Positions 1 through 12,021 are shown, counted from the stretch's first letter. The stretch: 64,000 bases of DNA from Tenebrio molitor (GCF_963966145.1 NC_091056.1:4428217-4492216), one strand, 5' to 3'. Numbers and translations are program-made. Notes: generated by a model not told the origin, from the letters alone.

Positions 1-38
1 ACATTAAGAAACTTGAATCGGCACGTCAGTGTCATAAA

Positions 39-110
39 CAGTGGCGGCTCGTCAGGGGTGGCAGGGTGGGCAGTGCCCACCCAAAATCAAATGACATTTT
101 TTTTTTTTTA
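39..110. mobile_element. hAT-type element terminus (partner end not found)
   Basis: The sequence from 39 begins CAGTGGCGGCTCGTCA and runs into a G-rich stretch containing a short GGGTGGGC/GCCCACCC hairpin. It matches the end of the complete hAT-type insertion at 55220-56889, whose right end reads TGACGAGCCGCTACTG. The eight bases before it (31-38) would be the target duplication, but I did not find the opposite end or the repeated octamer within reach. It could be a solo end or a truncated copy. Confidence 0.45.
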
Positions 111-765
111 TTTTATCAATTATTTAATTGATGATTTGTTATTAGAAAGTAAATATTTTTATAGGTACGTCAAAACATTTCCAAGGCGAATTTTTCTCAG
201 GGTGGACATGTCTTTCCTGAGAGATGTTCGTTGAAATATGAAAGCTTTTGTGATTTATGGTTGGTTGTAATACTTTACAGCGGGCATTGTGAACGCAAAT
301 TTCTTGCGGACAGAAGTTACAGCAATAAATCCCTTATACTTTCCCGACAAAAATCACAAAATCTCAATTAATTTAAAATCAAAGGTTCCTATCAAATTTT
401 AAATTTCTGGAATAGGTACATTCTCCATAATATTTTAAATGTAATTATTAAAAAAAAAAGAAAATTGGATTTCTGATTTTTTTCACTTTATAGCGTCTCG
501 ACGCTGTTTAGAAACTTAATTCAAAAAAATAAAATTACCGTGGTGTAGGACTTTAATTGAAGATTGTTACCTGCAAGTTTCAATTTTTTTTAACAACTAG
601 AAATAGGTTAAATCTTCAAACTGCCATACGATGGTCCACCCTGTATGATTTTGATATGTCTTTTACTAATTCCTGAAGTTCCAAAGTCCGAAATTAGTGA
701 AACAACTCTATTAAAGATGATTTTAAACCAATTTTCTCAAAAAAAGGAATATATTTATGCATTTA
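111..765. other. AT-rich non-coding stretch
   Basis: I see homopolymer-rich AT DNA with no open frame of interest and no family I recognise. It may be the interior of the hAT-like element starting at 39. Confidence 0.3.
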
Positions 766-1932
766 TACAGGCTGTTTGATAAAAAACGCCTCAACCCATA
801 ACTTTTTTATTTATTATCCGATTTCAATTAACAAAAAAACCAAAGATATGGTTTTTCATGCGCTATGCAGCAGCCATAAAATATTTTTTTTTGACGTTAT
901 TTTCAGTAGCTAACGATAGTCAACTTTTTTTTTTAATGGACACGTAGTTTTTTAGGCTCAGTCTGGTAAAGTTTTTTTTTCTGAATCTAATGATGTATTA
1001 AAAGTTATCGTTTGGTCCATAGCTGATTGAAAAAAAAATAAAACAATTTTTAATTGTGGTTCAGCTTATTATGAAATTTTCAAGTGTGCCGTGAAAAACA
1101 ACTGGAATACAAATAGCAACAAATGTCAAGTGTGAGTTTGAAAATTTTCAGGTGCAATCTTGAAGAGATTTATTATTATTTTCTTGGAAAACATGAATAA
1201 TAATCTTAACCCTCCACCACCCGGCGGCACGGCAATTATTATTATTATTATTATTTTTTCTATTAACTTTTTGTTTATGACTAATTACGATTATTATTAC
1301 ACTCGAACATAAAATAATAGTCAAATGACTGCTATCCTGCATGACTGACAATGTTGTTATTTTATACTTAAATAAAAAAAGTTTAAAAAAGCAGATGAAA
1401 ATTTCTAAGCTGACGTTTAGATGACATTTATCGTATTTGGATTCCGATTGTTTTTCACGGCACTCTTAAAAATTTTACTCGAAATTTTATAAGCTGAACC
1501 ACAAAAAATTGTTTTTTTTTTTTTCAGTTAGCTATGAACCAAATGATAACTTTCAATACATCATGAGATTAAGAAAAAAAAACCTTACCAGACCAAGCCT
1601 AAAAAAGTACATGAGTCAATTTAAAAAAAAAAAAAGTTGACTATCGTTAGCTATTGAAGATAACACCAAAAAAAATAAATTTTATGGCTGTTTTGTAGCG
1701 CTCGAAAAACCATGTCTTTGATTTTTTTTTATTAAAATTTAACATAAAAAACATTTTTAATTTACAATGCGAAAATTTCCGATAATAATGCGGAATCTGG
1801 AAAAGTGCCCCGAATGCTTGCAGCGTTTCCACGTTGAATGGCAAGGGAAATCCTCTCAAAAAGGAATTTCTTAGATTTTGAATCTAAATAAAAAAGTTAT
1901 GGGTTGAGGCGTTTTTCATCTAACAGCCTGTA
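766..1932. mobile_element. Foldback-like Tc1/mariner-type element with very long inverted arms
   Basis: The two ends are inverted copies: TACAGGCTGTTTGATAAAAA at 766 pairs with its complement ending at 1932, and the match continues with mismatches for roughly 350 bases on each side. TA lies outside each end (764-765 and 1933-1934), as expected of Tc1/mariner insertions. The centre (about 1110-1440) is not palindromic and holds a TTA microsatellite plus a GC-rich LINE tail motif. No transposase remains. Termini of the same style (TACAGGGTG and variants) recur at 15.4, 18.4, 18.9 and 21.1 kb. Confidence 0.75.
1210..1256 (-). repeat. LINE tail motif plus (TTA)n microsatellite
   Basis: Read on the minus strand, an ATT repeat is followed by TTGCCGTGCCGCCGGGTGG and a short G-rich stretch. 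The same GC-rich block occurs on the plus strand at about 5184-5210, just after an endonuclease-type LINE fragment. It is therefore probably a terminal piece of that LINE family, inserted at a TAA-type repeat as R4/Dong-like elements do. The family assignment is inference. Confidence 0.4.
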
Positions 1933-2141
1933 TATAATAATTGCTAACAAATTTTGAACAGGAAAGAGGACTGACGAATGTCAATGCAGCTGTACCAATA
2001 GGTGATAGGTACGCATTTAATTACAAAGGAAATACGCGGTTCAACTCATGCCTCTCGGATTATTGTAGGATATACTTAGATGCAGATTATTGTTTTTTTT
2101 TCTAATTCAGAATTAGTAAAATTAAAAAAATATATATTGAT

Positions 2142-4538
2142 TAGGGATGCTACGGATATCCGGCACTATTCGGTTATCCGGCTTGTTTTAGCCAATATTC
2201 GGTTTTGCCAGATAATGCAGGCTATCCGGCCAGATAATGGACAGAAAAACATACCTCAACTTTCTTGTTGGGATATATAATGTGATGAACCAAGTGGGTA
2301 ATTCAAAATTCCCACCAATCGGCCATCTCATTTTTTTTTTTTGCCAACATACGCAATGAAAATAACACCCGCGAAATTCAAAAATGGCCAAGAGCGCGTG
2401 ATCGTACCTCGTTAATTTCCCTACGTTGTGTTTTTTTTTTTATACAAATTAAACATTACCAGATTCGTTCCAACAGGGTTTGTGAACCACACAGAAGAGT
2501 GCAAATAAAAACAACACAATAATTAAAACCAGCTATTTATTCAAAGTTATGATTTTGGTTAACGCCGGGATTCATGAATAATAAAACGTCTCGGGAGAGG
2601 GCACCCAAGTCTCCTCAAATGTGAGAAGACTACTCATTTAGAACTCTAGGAAAATGGTGAGCTCTGGCCATTCTCCCAGACCCCCGAATGAGGCTCCGCT
2701 AAAACCTCTCCTGAAAAATACGAACAAGTCCGAAGTGACAACGTGGACGGGACAGTTAGTGAGAATTGAGCAAAACTGATTTCATAAACAACACAATTCA
2801 AATTCAGAAAAAAAAACAGGAGGGTCATGTAGATTACAAACAAAACAGTTACTTCGGACCGTTCGAGCGAGAGCGGGCACTAGGCGAGAACTTCAGCATG
2901 TTCTTTTTTTCTTTTCCAAGTTAATTTACAAAATACGGCAGATACGCTATAGAAGGAGTGAGTGGCTTTGGGTGGTCCGGGGGTCTGTGGTACCTATCCT
3001 TACGACTTTATCATTTCCCGCCTACCCGTGATTTAGTGCTAAGGGGAAAAATCCTAACTGCTTTACGTTAAGTCAACAAATTGAGGTACTCTAAGTTCAT
3101 CGGTTGAATTGAATATGACTATTTCAGAGCAAAAACAAACGACGCTTGTCAAGTACCACAAACTTCGAGAACAGATTCCCATTCCGGAAGTTCTGTGCCA
3201 AGGAACTCGGATTCAACTTACACCATGAGCAACGTTGCGGACCAGCATTCAGCAAGCCCCGCCAAGCGTTATGGTTTTCGGGTCTCTCTTGGGGCACAAC
3301 ATGTTAAACGAGGGGCCGCGAGGTCGTGTTCAACGATTGGGTGTTAGGAGCAACTAAACCCCTCAAACAGAGAGAGACCCTCGCGATAAGGAAGAATTGA
3401 CATTTACAGCAACTGGAAAATGTAAACGAAACCGCGACAAAACTTTGTTGACGGAGTAATCTAAGAACACTTTCAGTTTGGGATGGAAAAGTGGTAACAA
3501 CCAATAACACATACATAACAATAAAACAAAAAACACAGTCCAGTCGACCCTAGCCTATTAGAGCCGGATCATCGACAAGGGGGGCCCCCCGTGGATAATA
3601 TGGAGGGCGCCCCGGGACTAAACGATGAAAATACCTAAATGTAGAAGATCCCTGGATAAGGAAAAAAACCCACGCAGATACCTGAAATATAAACCCAATT
3701 GGTTGCTACCGGGATGGAAAGTGGAAACTTTCAAATTTTGATCAAAAATGTTAAGCAATAAATAAATACTTGTTACAGCAAAAGCGTCACTCGGAATAAT
3801 TAGAAGGGGATCAAAGTGAGGGAGTGCGCTGATAAAAAGTGAAAGCCACAGACCCACGCTAAAACTTGGTGTCATTTTCTTTTAGGAAAATTAGTGAATT
3901 GTAAAAACCTGCTTTGACAACAAAGGGAAAACGTGATCCGTCAATTTTATAAATTTAGCAAAACTAGAACCAGGCTGCCTTACGCTCCTTCGCAAGCTTA
4001 TAATGTTAAAAAACATAATACATGGGGATGGTCGAGATAAATGTGGATTTTGTAAAACATGGTGGAAACCCACGTGCGACCCATTTGTGTCTTATTATTG
4101 TTAAACTACATTTCGCGCGAAGCAGAACTAATTTTAGTACCCCAAACACATACCTAGTTCAAAACAGAAGTTGGACAGCAGCATTTAGCACAGTTCAATA
4201 AAAAAAAAAACAACTAAAATCGCCCAATTAGCACACAGAAAAATACACGGTACTTCTGTACTACTCCGCGGTCAAGAAAAAGTGCCCTCCAGAAAAAACA
4301 TGGCCGTTCATCCCCTGTCGACTTTCACCCACGCCCCCAAGCGGTCGCCGACGGTACCGAACGCCGGTAATTCTATAGCTTTCATTGGCGGTTAGTTTTG
4401 AATTCAAAAGCGGTTATCTCAATAAGAAATACAAATTTCACCTACACTGTTCGGCCTATCCGGCCGGATATTCAGTACTTCATGGGCCGAATAATGCGGT
4501 AACCGTTTTTGAAAAATTTACTATTCGCGGCATCCCTA
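2142..4538. mobile_element. Non-autonomous hAT element with 8-bp target duplication
   Basis: The left end starts TAGGGATGCTACGGATA and the right end finishes ATTCGCGGCATCCCTA, forming short imperfect inverted repeats. Both sides are flanked by the same octamer ATATTGAT (2134-2141 and 4539-4546), the hAT signature. Subterminal regions carry many CCGGATA/TATCCGG-type repeats on both sides, which hAT transposases commonly bind. The 2.4-kb interior is richer in GC than its surroundings and has no transposase-like frame; the short open frames inside look accidental. It is probably mobilised in trans by a related autonomous hAT. Confidence 0.85.
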
Positions 4539-4634
4539 ATATTGATACTAGCATTCGAATAAATTTTGTTTATAATAATGTAAATAATAATTAGATATGT
4601 ATTATGTCACCATATATTCGCTAAAATTATACAC

Positions 4635-5057
4635 ATGAATTTAGCTGTTAAATTCAATTTATTAAAGAATACACAACCACATTATAGTTATACACCAGAA
4701 AGTTGTTTGGAAAATGACAGTTACAAGTTATATTTTGATAGAACAATTTTAACTGACATTCATATTAAGCATAACATACCAGACATTATAATTTTAAATA
4801 AACAACGAAAGCAAGCATATCTTTTAGATATAGCTGTTCCAAATTCACATAATATAACACAGACATATAACACAAAAATTAATAAATATTTAGAGCTCTC
4901 CGTTGCTATGAGAAATCTTTGGTGTTTAGAAAAAAATTCGATTTTACCACTTGTAATTTCAGCAACTGGAATAGTACCGCAATCTCTTTTTAAAAATTTA
5001 AAAATTTTGCACTTAGAGAACACATTGGTGGTTGAAATTCAAAAAGGTATATTATAA
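4635..5057 (+). pseudogene. LINE C-terminal restriction-like endonuclease fragment
   Basis: The 140-residue frame contains PDIIILNKQRKQAYLLDIAV, the PD..(D)xK-type core of the restriction-like endonuclease found at the C-terminus of R2/R4/NeSL-group LINEs, then the family's typical helical tail ending near GIVPQSLF. The reverse transcriptase that should precede it is absent; the hAT at 2142-4538 ends about 90 bases upstream. The domain would nick target DNA for target-primed reverse transcription. The codons are very AT-rich and unlike the GC-rich R2 relics later in the window. It is a truncated copy, not a gene. Confidence 0.65.
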
Positions 5058-5254
5058 CATTGACACAGAACATAATACACAACAAAGTCAAAATGCGGAG
5101 GCGAGACGCCGGTAATTATGTTGATAAGCACTGCACTATTACTTGATAGTAATATCCGTAATAGTATATGTACTCCGGCAAAATTGCCGTGCCGCCGGGT
5201 GGAGGTGGGATACGAAAATCATTTTTTATCTTTTGAAATTGACTTAGGTCCGAA
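5058..5254 (+). other. Probable LINE 3' UTR and tail
   Basis: This non-coding stretch lies between the endonuclease fragment and the next exon. It contains a TA-rich near-palindrome around 5140-5170 and the GC-rich hairpin-forming block TTGCCGTGCCGCCGGGTGG, shared with the minus strand at about 1215. Confidence 0.35.
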
Positions 5255-5709
5255 ATGAGGAGGTCATCGAGAATTGTTGAAAAAGGTAACCAATCTTTCA
5301 AAGAACATCAAATTAATAGATCAGAAGAGGTTAGTTTCAACTCTCAGTACTACCACGGAAGACGTAGCAACAGCGACTCAAGTATGGGCAGCCACGACAG
5401 CAACCAGCAAACTTTAGTAAATTACTGTCTGTCCGTGTATGCGTCTGTTTGTCTATTTCTTTGTCCATCCGTCTTTTTAATCTCTATATATTTATGTCTC
5501 TTATATGGTTATTATTACAGGCTCATGATGTGCGGCTTGACTCCAAAGCCATACTCAAAAAGACTATCGAATTGGAAAAATCAAAAATGTTTAATATGGT
5601 TACAGCAATTGGACACCTAGAAAAGTCAATTCACGAGGTGAAAACCGAGATAAAAACGGAGATGAGTCAACTGAGAGCCGAGATGAAAACGGAGATGAGT
5701 CCGCGATAA
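5255..5709 (+). CDS. Two-exon coiled-coil protein model of unknown function (possibly truncated)
   Basis: I infer exon 1 as 5255-5416, a 104-bp intron 5417-5520 (GTAAAT...TTATTACAG with a pyrimidine-rich 3' side) and exon 2 as 5521-5709. The junction is in phase 0, giving about 116 residues. The N-terminus is basic and polar. The C-terminus is a charged helix with a repeated unit (KTEMSQLRAEMKTEMS), and the reading frame stops just where the minus-strand LINE begins. The open intron, good splice signals and repeat suggest a once-expressed gene whose 3' part may have been cut off by the LINE. I do not recognise a family, and a longer tandem-repeat protein is possible. Confidence 0.35.
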
Positions 5710-5711
5710 GT

Positions 5712-8700
5712 CGGTCTCCGATGACATTAATGAAATCTATTGTTTCTTTGCACCAAGGGCCTAAGGTTTCAAAGGCTAAACCTTTAAATATGTAGTTTGA
5801 CGAAATAATTGAACTATATTTGTTATGTTTGCGTTTGCAAGCCATTTCAGCGGCAAAACCTAGAGACTTCAGATGTTTTCAATACGTAACTGTCTGCAAG
5901 TGTATCTACGACAGTAACGTCCCAAACCAAAGGTTGACCTTTATTCCACGGTACTAAAGTCATCCCATCAGGGCGTTTTCCGTCATCACGAGATAGTCCG
6001 TTTGGTTCTAAAGTTGAATTAACATGAATAGAAGTCAAAGACCGGTTGATAATAGAATTAATTTCAGTGTGTCTTGAAAATCTACCACTGCTTTTGGAAC
6101 AACTTAGACCGTGAATACCAATTTCATCAACTTTCGCATTGCATTTGCAAATATGAGGTGTACAAAGATTACAACCCAATCTTAAACCAATACAAACTTG
6201 GAAGGAAGTGTTATCTAAAAGAGTACCAATATTAGGAGAAGGTATTGCATGTAACCAAGATCCTGATTCTCTGCATTGCAAAGCCTTAAAACGAGCCAAG
6301 TCCATAGATGAATTAAAGATTAAGTCATTGTCAATTATTCTTTTGATATTGATATTATCCCAATTCTTCTGAAATTGTGGAATTGTTGGTCTTTCATTCT
6401 CATTTTCTACATCCCAGACTGCTAAAGCTTCATCATAATGGTGAATAATAAGCTCATTATCCTTTGAATTTAGTAATTGAGAAACAAGCTTTTTAACACC
6501 ATGAACTGAAGATAGGAAAGCAGGGAGGCAAATATCGGAAATGCGGCAAATTCCCAGTCCACCAAATCTAATCGGTAAAGTGGACTGACACCATTGTAAA
6601 TCAGTTAAACGTAAATTAAGTATTTTTCCTAAAGAAGACTTTAAAGAAGAATCAATGGAATTAACGTAATTAGAAAATTTCTAAAAAGGAGTTGTTCTTA
6701 ATAAAAAATTAAATTTTGGTATGAAAAGACAGTTCTTGATTAAGGTATAAGCCACGTGTCTGCTAAGAAATTCAGCTTTATTTAATAGATTTTCAACTGT
6801 ATTAATAGTTTTTTCGACAGTGTTTTTGAAGCCTTGGTCAAAGATTGGAGAGCCTAAAAGAGATAAACTTCCTCGGTCACAAATTTTAATACCTGGTGCT
6901 AAATTTTGAAATTCCTTTATGACTTTTAAATCTGTGTCTCCAGAACAGCTAAAGATCTCGCATTTGTTAAAGTTTAATTCAAGACCAATTTTTCTGGATA
7001 AATTGATAACTTTCTTAAAGTCGGACAAAACTACTTCTGGGTAATCAGCTAGGGTTCCATCATCTAAATACCAAATATTCAGTTCAGAATTCAAAGATAA
7101 AATAATTGGTTGAATGGCAAGACTAAAAATCATAGGACCACAAGGATCTCCTTGTTGAGCTCCAACAGAAGAAGAAATTAAATGATCATCAAAAAATAAA
7201 GTTGAAGGATTCCTATAGCATTGATAAAGATAAGGGTAAAGAAGTGGGGTATGACATTGGACTTCTTTTAGAATACAATCTCGTTCGACTGAGTTAAATA
7301 CGTTTTTGAAATCTAATTTAAGAACAACTTTGCTACGGTTTAGGTCGTTATTCACAAAGGTACGTGTAGTATGAATTGCTGCTTCGCATCCTAGCTTAGT
7401 TGCCACTCCAAGTTGGTGTGGAGATAAATACGAATTTACAATATTACGACTTTGAAAACAAGCAAGCTTTGAAGTCAATCTTCGTAAACAGTTTCCTATA
7501 GCGATCGGTCTAATTCCTCCATCTTTCTTATGAAGGGCGCATAAAGACGCACCATATAATAAATGACAAATTTCTGAAGGAAGTTGGACAGACAATAAAA
7601 AATTGCACAGTTTTGTTAAAGCTCTTAGTGCCCGCTGACCTGCTTCGCCCGCTGATAAAGATATAATATCTTTTAAATATTGTGGTCTCATGCCATCTAA
7701 ACCTGGTGAAGAACCGGCAGGAAAGGAATTGATAGCTTCTCGAACGTTTTGCTCATTAACTATTAAAGAAAAGTCTCCCGTTTTGAAAGCGTCTGGAAAA
7801 AAAAGTTCGCGAGATGGTGAAGGATGCTTTTTTTTTTAATTCTTCAGCAACATCTTCATTGAATGAAGCTAATGAGTCATCCGAGGACAATAATTTAACA
7901 GCTCCTTTGATATCAAAATCGGCTACTTTTGCTTCCACTTACTTAGCTAGTGATAAATGTGTTCGTCTCTTAGAAGATGTTCGTATTTGAGGTACTTCAA
8001 AATTAGAAAGATTTTCTTTTATATGCTTATTCAATGATTTATCAGATTTCTCGGCTACATTGAAAGCTCTATAAGAGAATAGCAAAAGATCCTCAAATGA
8101 AGAGATTGATTTGGTCGAAAGACAATTATTAATAATTGAACTTAATTTATCAGCAGCTAAATGTCTACAAGCTTTAGGCAATCTTCTAATAGTTGGTAGC
8201 TGCTGTTTTAAATTAATAAGCAATTTTGTGATAGAAACCGTTGAAGAGAAATTAGAAGAAGTTGGTAGGTTACTATTGGTATGATACTTATCTACGTGAA
8301 TTTTCAATCTGGTATTATCCTTAAAAGATTTTCCAGGACACAAATTACAATTTAATCTTTGTTGTCCACTAGAATGATTATCTTGAGATCCGAATTGCTT
8401 CTCATAATCCGTGCAATTAAATGAAGTGTTATTAATTTCTTCAGTTTTCCTTCTTGTTTTATTAATTTCTGAAGAAAATGATTTTGACGAAAACGATTGG
8501 CTCATTAGTCCATGAATCCTTGATCTATGAATTTTAAGGCCCTTTTCCTTTTTGAAATCTCTGTTGCAGTCTTCACATCGAAAAACTAATTTTTTTCCAG
8601 AAATTTTATGACACTTTTTGACGTTTCCGAATTTATGTTCAAGATTAGCGTTCGAAGGACCTGCATCAGTTAAATCTTGATCACTTATTTTCCAATCTGT

Positions 8701-8796
8701 TGTTCGTAGATGAAATCTTGTGTCTTGAGGATATTTAAACTCAAGATAACTATTACTTTCTTCAAGAGAATTATCAAATGATGTTGACAGACGCAT
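5712..8796 (-). pseudogene. Zinc-finger/RT/restriction-endonuclease LINE, near-complete but lightly damaged
   Basis: Reading 8796 downward, the order is two C2H2 fingers (CEDCNRDFKKEKGLKIHRSR..H near 8590-8520 and CNLCPGKSF...H...H near 8360-8290), a helical region, reverse transcriptase (about 7690-6680), a CCHC knuckle (CKCN...HGLSC near 6140) and a restriction-like endonuclease with RPDGMTLVPW then WDV (near 5970-5920). The RT active site reads WYLDDGTL rather than the common ADD. Breaks are a stop at 7939, an indel in an A-run near 7835, a stop at 6681 and a one-base insertion near 5857. This fits the endonuclease-type early-branching LINE groups (R2/NeSL/Hero/Utopia-like). I chose the ATG at 8796 because an in-frame stop lies just upstream. 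Confidence 0.8.
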
Positions 8797-9420
8797 GGCA
8801 CTCTATGTACACAAATAATGTTTTTGTATTTTTTTATTTGCTTTGAAATAAAATTTGTAATTTTGCTTAAATGAGTTTTCCTAATGAGTTGTTTAAATTG
8901 TTACGGAACAACAAGAATTTTAATTAGTCATTATTTTAAGAGTATGTATTATTATTATAATTATTCAGTGTAACCACGTGAAATGACTTGTTCTACAAAT
9001 GATCCAACGAGTAAATTTATTTATTTATTTATTTATTATTTTAAAGAAACTCAACTGGCTAGTAGCCAATTACTGAGTCTCGAGCAGAAAATAACATTAT
9101 AAATACAAAAGAAAACCCACAAAGGAGCAAGAAAACAAATAAAAAAACCTATAAAAAAAGCAACAACAGTATATCCTGTGAAATCAGAGAAGAACCTAAT
9201 TACCTAATGATGGTGATAGTGAGAGTATGATTTCCTAATATTGTACCATATGTAACGTACTTGTATATACGTCTGTCACCTTCGTACTGAGCCCCCTTAC
9301 ATTTTGGTAATACGCATAAATATTGTAATGATCCGAATAGGTCCGCCAAATTAAGAACTTGTAAATTTTTCTTTTTTATTTTAAATTTTAAAATCAATTC
9401 AACCAAAATTTCTTAGAACC
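8797..9420. other. AT-rich non-coding stretch with (TTTA)n run
   Basis: The first 200 bases are probably the 5' UTR of the minus-strand LINE. A (TTTA)n microsatellite lies at about 9014-9042 and is followed by AT-rich sequence that resembles LINE 3' UTR but that I cannot assign. Confidence 0.3.
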
Positions 9421-11570
9421 GTCCATTTTTGGGGCGGAAGTGCTGGTCAGTTGTAAATTTTATTTTCTCGGTGCCTTTGTCAGCCAGAGTCCTCAAGCGA
9501 AATCTGCTAGCCTCTCTTTGAAAATGCAGGTACGCGTCCGGGGCAAACCATAGCCCAAGGGGGACAAGTGTTCAGGGGAAAGGAAGCGTTGCAATAAAGT
9601 ACATGTTCGACAATTTGGGTGATCCAGTTAAAATCAAGGGGAAAATTGAATTAATAAAGTTAATGTTAGCAGGTTTCAAATTGAGAGAACCACAAAATTA
9701 ATGTTCATGAGGTTAATTTATTTTTTTAACATTCTCAAATTTGTAGCATATTTGTAATTAAAGGGCGAGAATTGCAAATTAGAAACAGAACGCTTTATCG
9801 TAGAAAATAACTAGAATCGTTTGCACTTTTAGTTAGAAAAGTAACAAAGCAAAGTAGAAAGGGAGTCGGTAGGAAAACAGGGACAACACGGTAACGGTAA
9901 AGCCAGGTAGTTGTAGAAATCAGAGGTGTGAGTGAGAGAGAGAGAATGAAAATTACGAAGTAATTATTAATTAGAACAGTTTTGGGGAATCCAACCAATG
10001 TAGAACAATTTTTGGAAGTGGCAGAACAACGGAACTTAGTCGCATGAAATGGCACTTGCGTAACAGCGTTTCAAGCCCAATTTAGGTTCCAAAATAAGGT
10101 TAATTTGTTTGTTTGTTTTGTCTGTTTGTCTCATTTTAATTCTGTTTGTTTCATTTTAATTATGTTTGTTTCATTTTCATTCTGTTTGTTTATTTTTAAT
10201 TCTGTTTGTTTCATTTAAATTCTGTTTAATTCTTTGTGCTGATTTTTATTATTGTATAGAGTCGGTAATTCAGTGCTCCTGTTAATTCTGTTTGTTCCAA
10301 TTTTTTGATTGTGTTTGTTTCGTAATGTTGAGGTTTATTATTGTATAGAGTCAGTAATTTAGTGTTCTTTTTTTTCAGAGTTCTAATCCAACAACAAATT
10401 ATGTACATTCGGTCTGGTCCTAACAAAAGCTTAAATTTAAACATTTAAGATTATGGTGGAAAACGGAAACTGTAATTTCAAAAATTCTAGAGATATCGAA
10501 AGAGTGTCGCGATCGGCGTAAAGTAGAACCGAGCGGATTGGTCACTTTGGACAGGTAGGGGTTGCGAAAGTGGGGTGCGCCAGGAATGATAAAACCGAAT
10601 GCGGGACGGGAAAGAGGCCTTTTTTGATTCACTCCGGTTTTGGATGACAAAGTAGCGAAAAGTACGTTCAGTACCGCCAGCAGTGAATTGGTGACCACGT
10701 TTTCTACGTTTACAAGGTAAATTAAGTTTTTCTAATTCTGGTACTTGCTCTGCCGTCGCGGTTTAACTGTTCCCACAACATTAGTTCCTTATCGTGTTAA
10801 GGTAAAGCTTATGTTATTTTCTTTGAGCATTTGACGACCACGTGACTCTTTAGAATCTGGAATTAAATTATTTGTTCCGGAGTATGTGATCTTCTTGCAT
10901 TTACCGATTGGGGAAACGGGTTCTCGCCAAGGCGATCTATTATAACTTATAGCTTCATTAATTATTCACTACTTGGGGGCCTTTAACGTCGGGGAAGCTA
11001 CCGCCAGTGTCCGTCGCACTCAATTAGCTGTGGTCCGGCATAAGTGCACCAACCGCCATGTCACCCGTAAACGGGACAGTGACCAAACTAGGCCAGCTGA
11101 CACGTGAAGAGAGGTACCCTACAAGTCTGTTAGAACCTTTTCCCTTTTATTTTAAACCATCGGAGTAGACCAGACTTTGACGGAAGGTTTCCAGGGCACC
11201 GCGTTGGGTTCAATTTAATTGGGGTAATTGAAATCTACACCGGATCACATAGTTCGCATTTCAAACTTCCATAATGCTGTTCGCGCCAGAAATTCTGTAT
11301 TTGCTCAGCTTAGTCATTTATTCATGAGTCAGATCTCGGTTCGTGGGCCGCGAGTCAAATTTTATTGGGTCAAATTTCCACCAACTTCTGTTATTAAATT
11401 CAGTTATTTATTTCTATAATTTGTTGGGACCAAGCACCACTACAATCGATTGTTTGTTAAATAAAATTTAAGTGAAGTGTGTTCAATCGTTTTAATTCTA
11501 ATTTAGAAAAACCTTCCGAAGGTACGGCCTCTCGTTAGAACCTAATTAATAAAAATGAAAAATAAAACAC
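9421..11570. other. Unassigned non-coding region of moderate GC
   Basis: No open frame here looks coding. Motifs such as TTAGAACC occur near both margins (about 9413 and 11535), and AATAAA-like signals appear at about 11459. This hints at a decayed LTR or LINE UTR, but I found no primer binding site, polypurine tract or paired LTR. Confidence 0.25.
10103..10235. repeat. About six tandem copies of a 19-20-bp unit
   Basis: The unit TTCTGTTTGTTTCATTTTAA is repeated head to tail with small variations. Just downstream, a second duplicated segment containing TATTGTATAGAGTC..GTAATT occurs at about 10250-10280 and 10338-10366. Confidence 0.75.
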
Positions 11571-11721
11571 AACGTAGGATCAGTAGTCAGATAAATTTAT
11601 TCACACACATTTTCGTTATTTGCAAGTTCCACCACCAACTATACACCGGTTAGGGGCGAAAGGTTACAATATGTTTTAACTTATTATTTTTGACATTGTT
11701 GTTTTCTCCCGAGATTAATTG

Positions 11722-12021
11722 CTATTGGATGCTCAGAATATCTCTCTTAAAGTCAGAGACGGCTTTTTTATAAGCATTACAATTAGATAAGTCCCAAGCA
11801 GCATGGTCGACTGGATTTTGTTCTTTCAGACGGGCATTCAGCTGAACAAAATTGGTACATTTTAATTTCTCATTTGTACAACTTTTTACCGAATGAGCTC
11901 CAGCACATTTGGGACACGTAGGTACTGTCACATGGCATTGTTTAGAAAAGTGGTGAAAACCATAACAGTTAAAGCAGCGTCTTAACTCAACGGCATCGTA
12001 TACTGTACAATAGTCTAGACC
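11722..12021 (-). pseudogene. LINE ORF1 fragment with CCHC zinc knuckles (part 1)
   Basis: The minus-strand frame encodes a Gag-like nucleic-acid-binding C-terminus: CFNCYGFHHFSKQC, CPKCAGAHSVKSC and a third Cys-rich unit, ending in a helix before the stop at 11722. It is clearly related in order and spacing to the ORF1 of the LINE at 52036-52416. In this LINE group (CR1/Jockey) ORF1 coats the element RNA. The frame is cut after the GLDYC-type segment at 12021 by the hAT that begins CAGCGTTTCTC, and it resumes at about 14320. Residues reported upstream of this point are hAT sequence. Confidence 0.7.

Noticed and set aside
13..234. 73-residue open frame at the window start
   Set aside because: It runs through the hAT terminus and a poly-T stretch; composition is not protein-like.
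9795..10055. 86-residue hydrophobic minus-strand frame
   Set aside because: No start context, domain or splice support; it lies in AT-rich unexplained DNA.
10103..10235. Possible CRISPR array
   Set aside because: Units are directly tandem without spacers and the genome is eukaryotic.
9421..11570. Full LTR retrotransposon
   Set aside because: TTAGAACC-like edges are suggestive, but no paired LTR, primer site, polypurine tract or gag/pol could be found.
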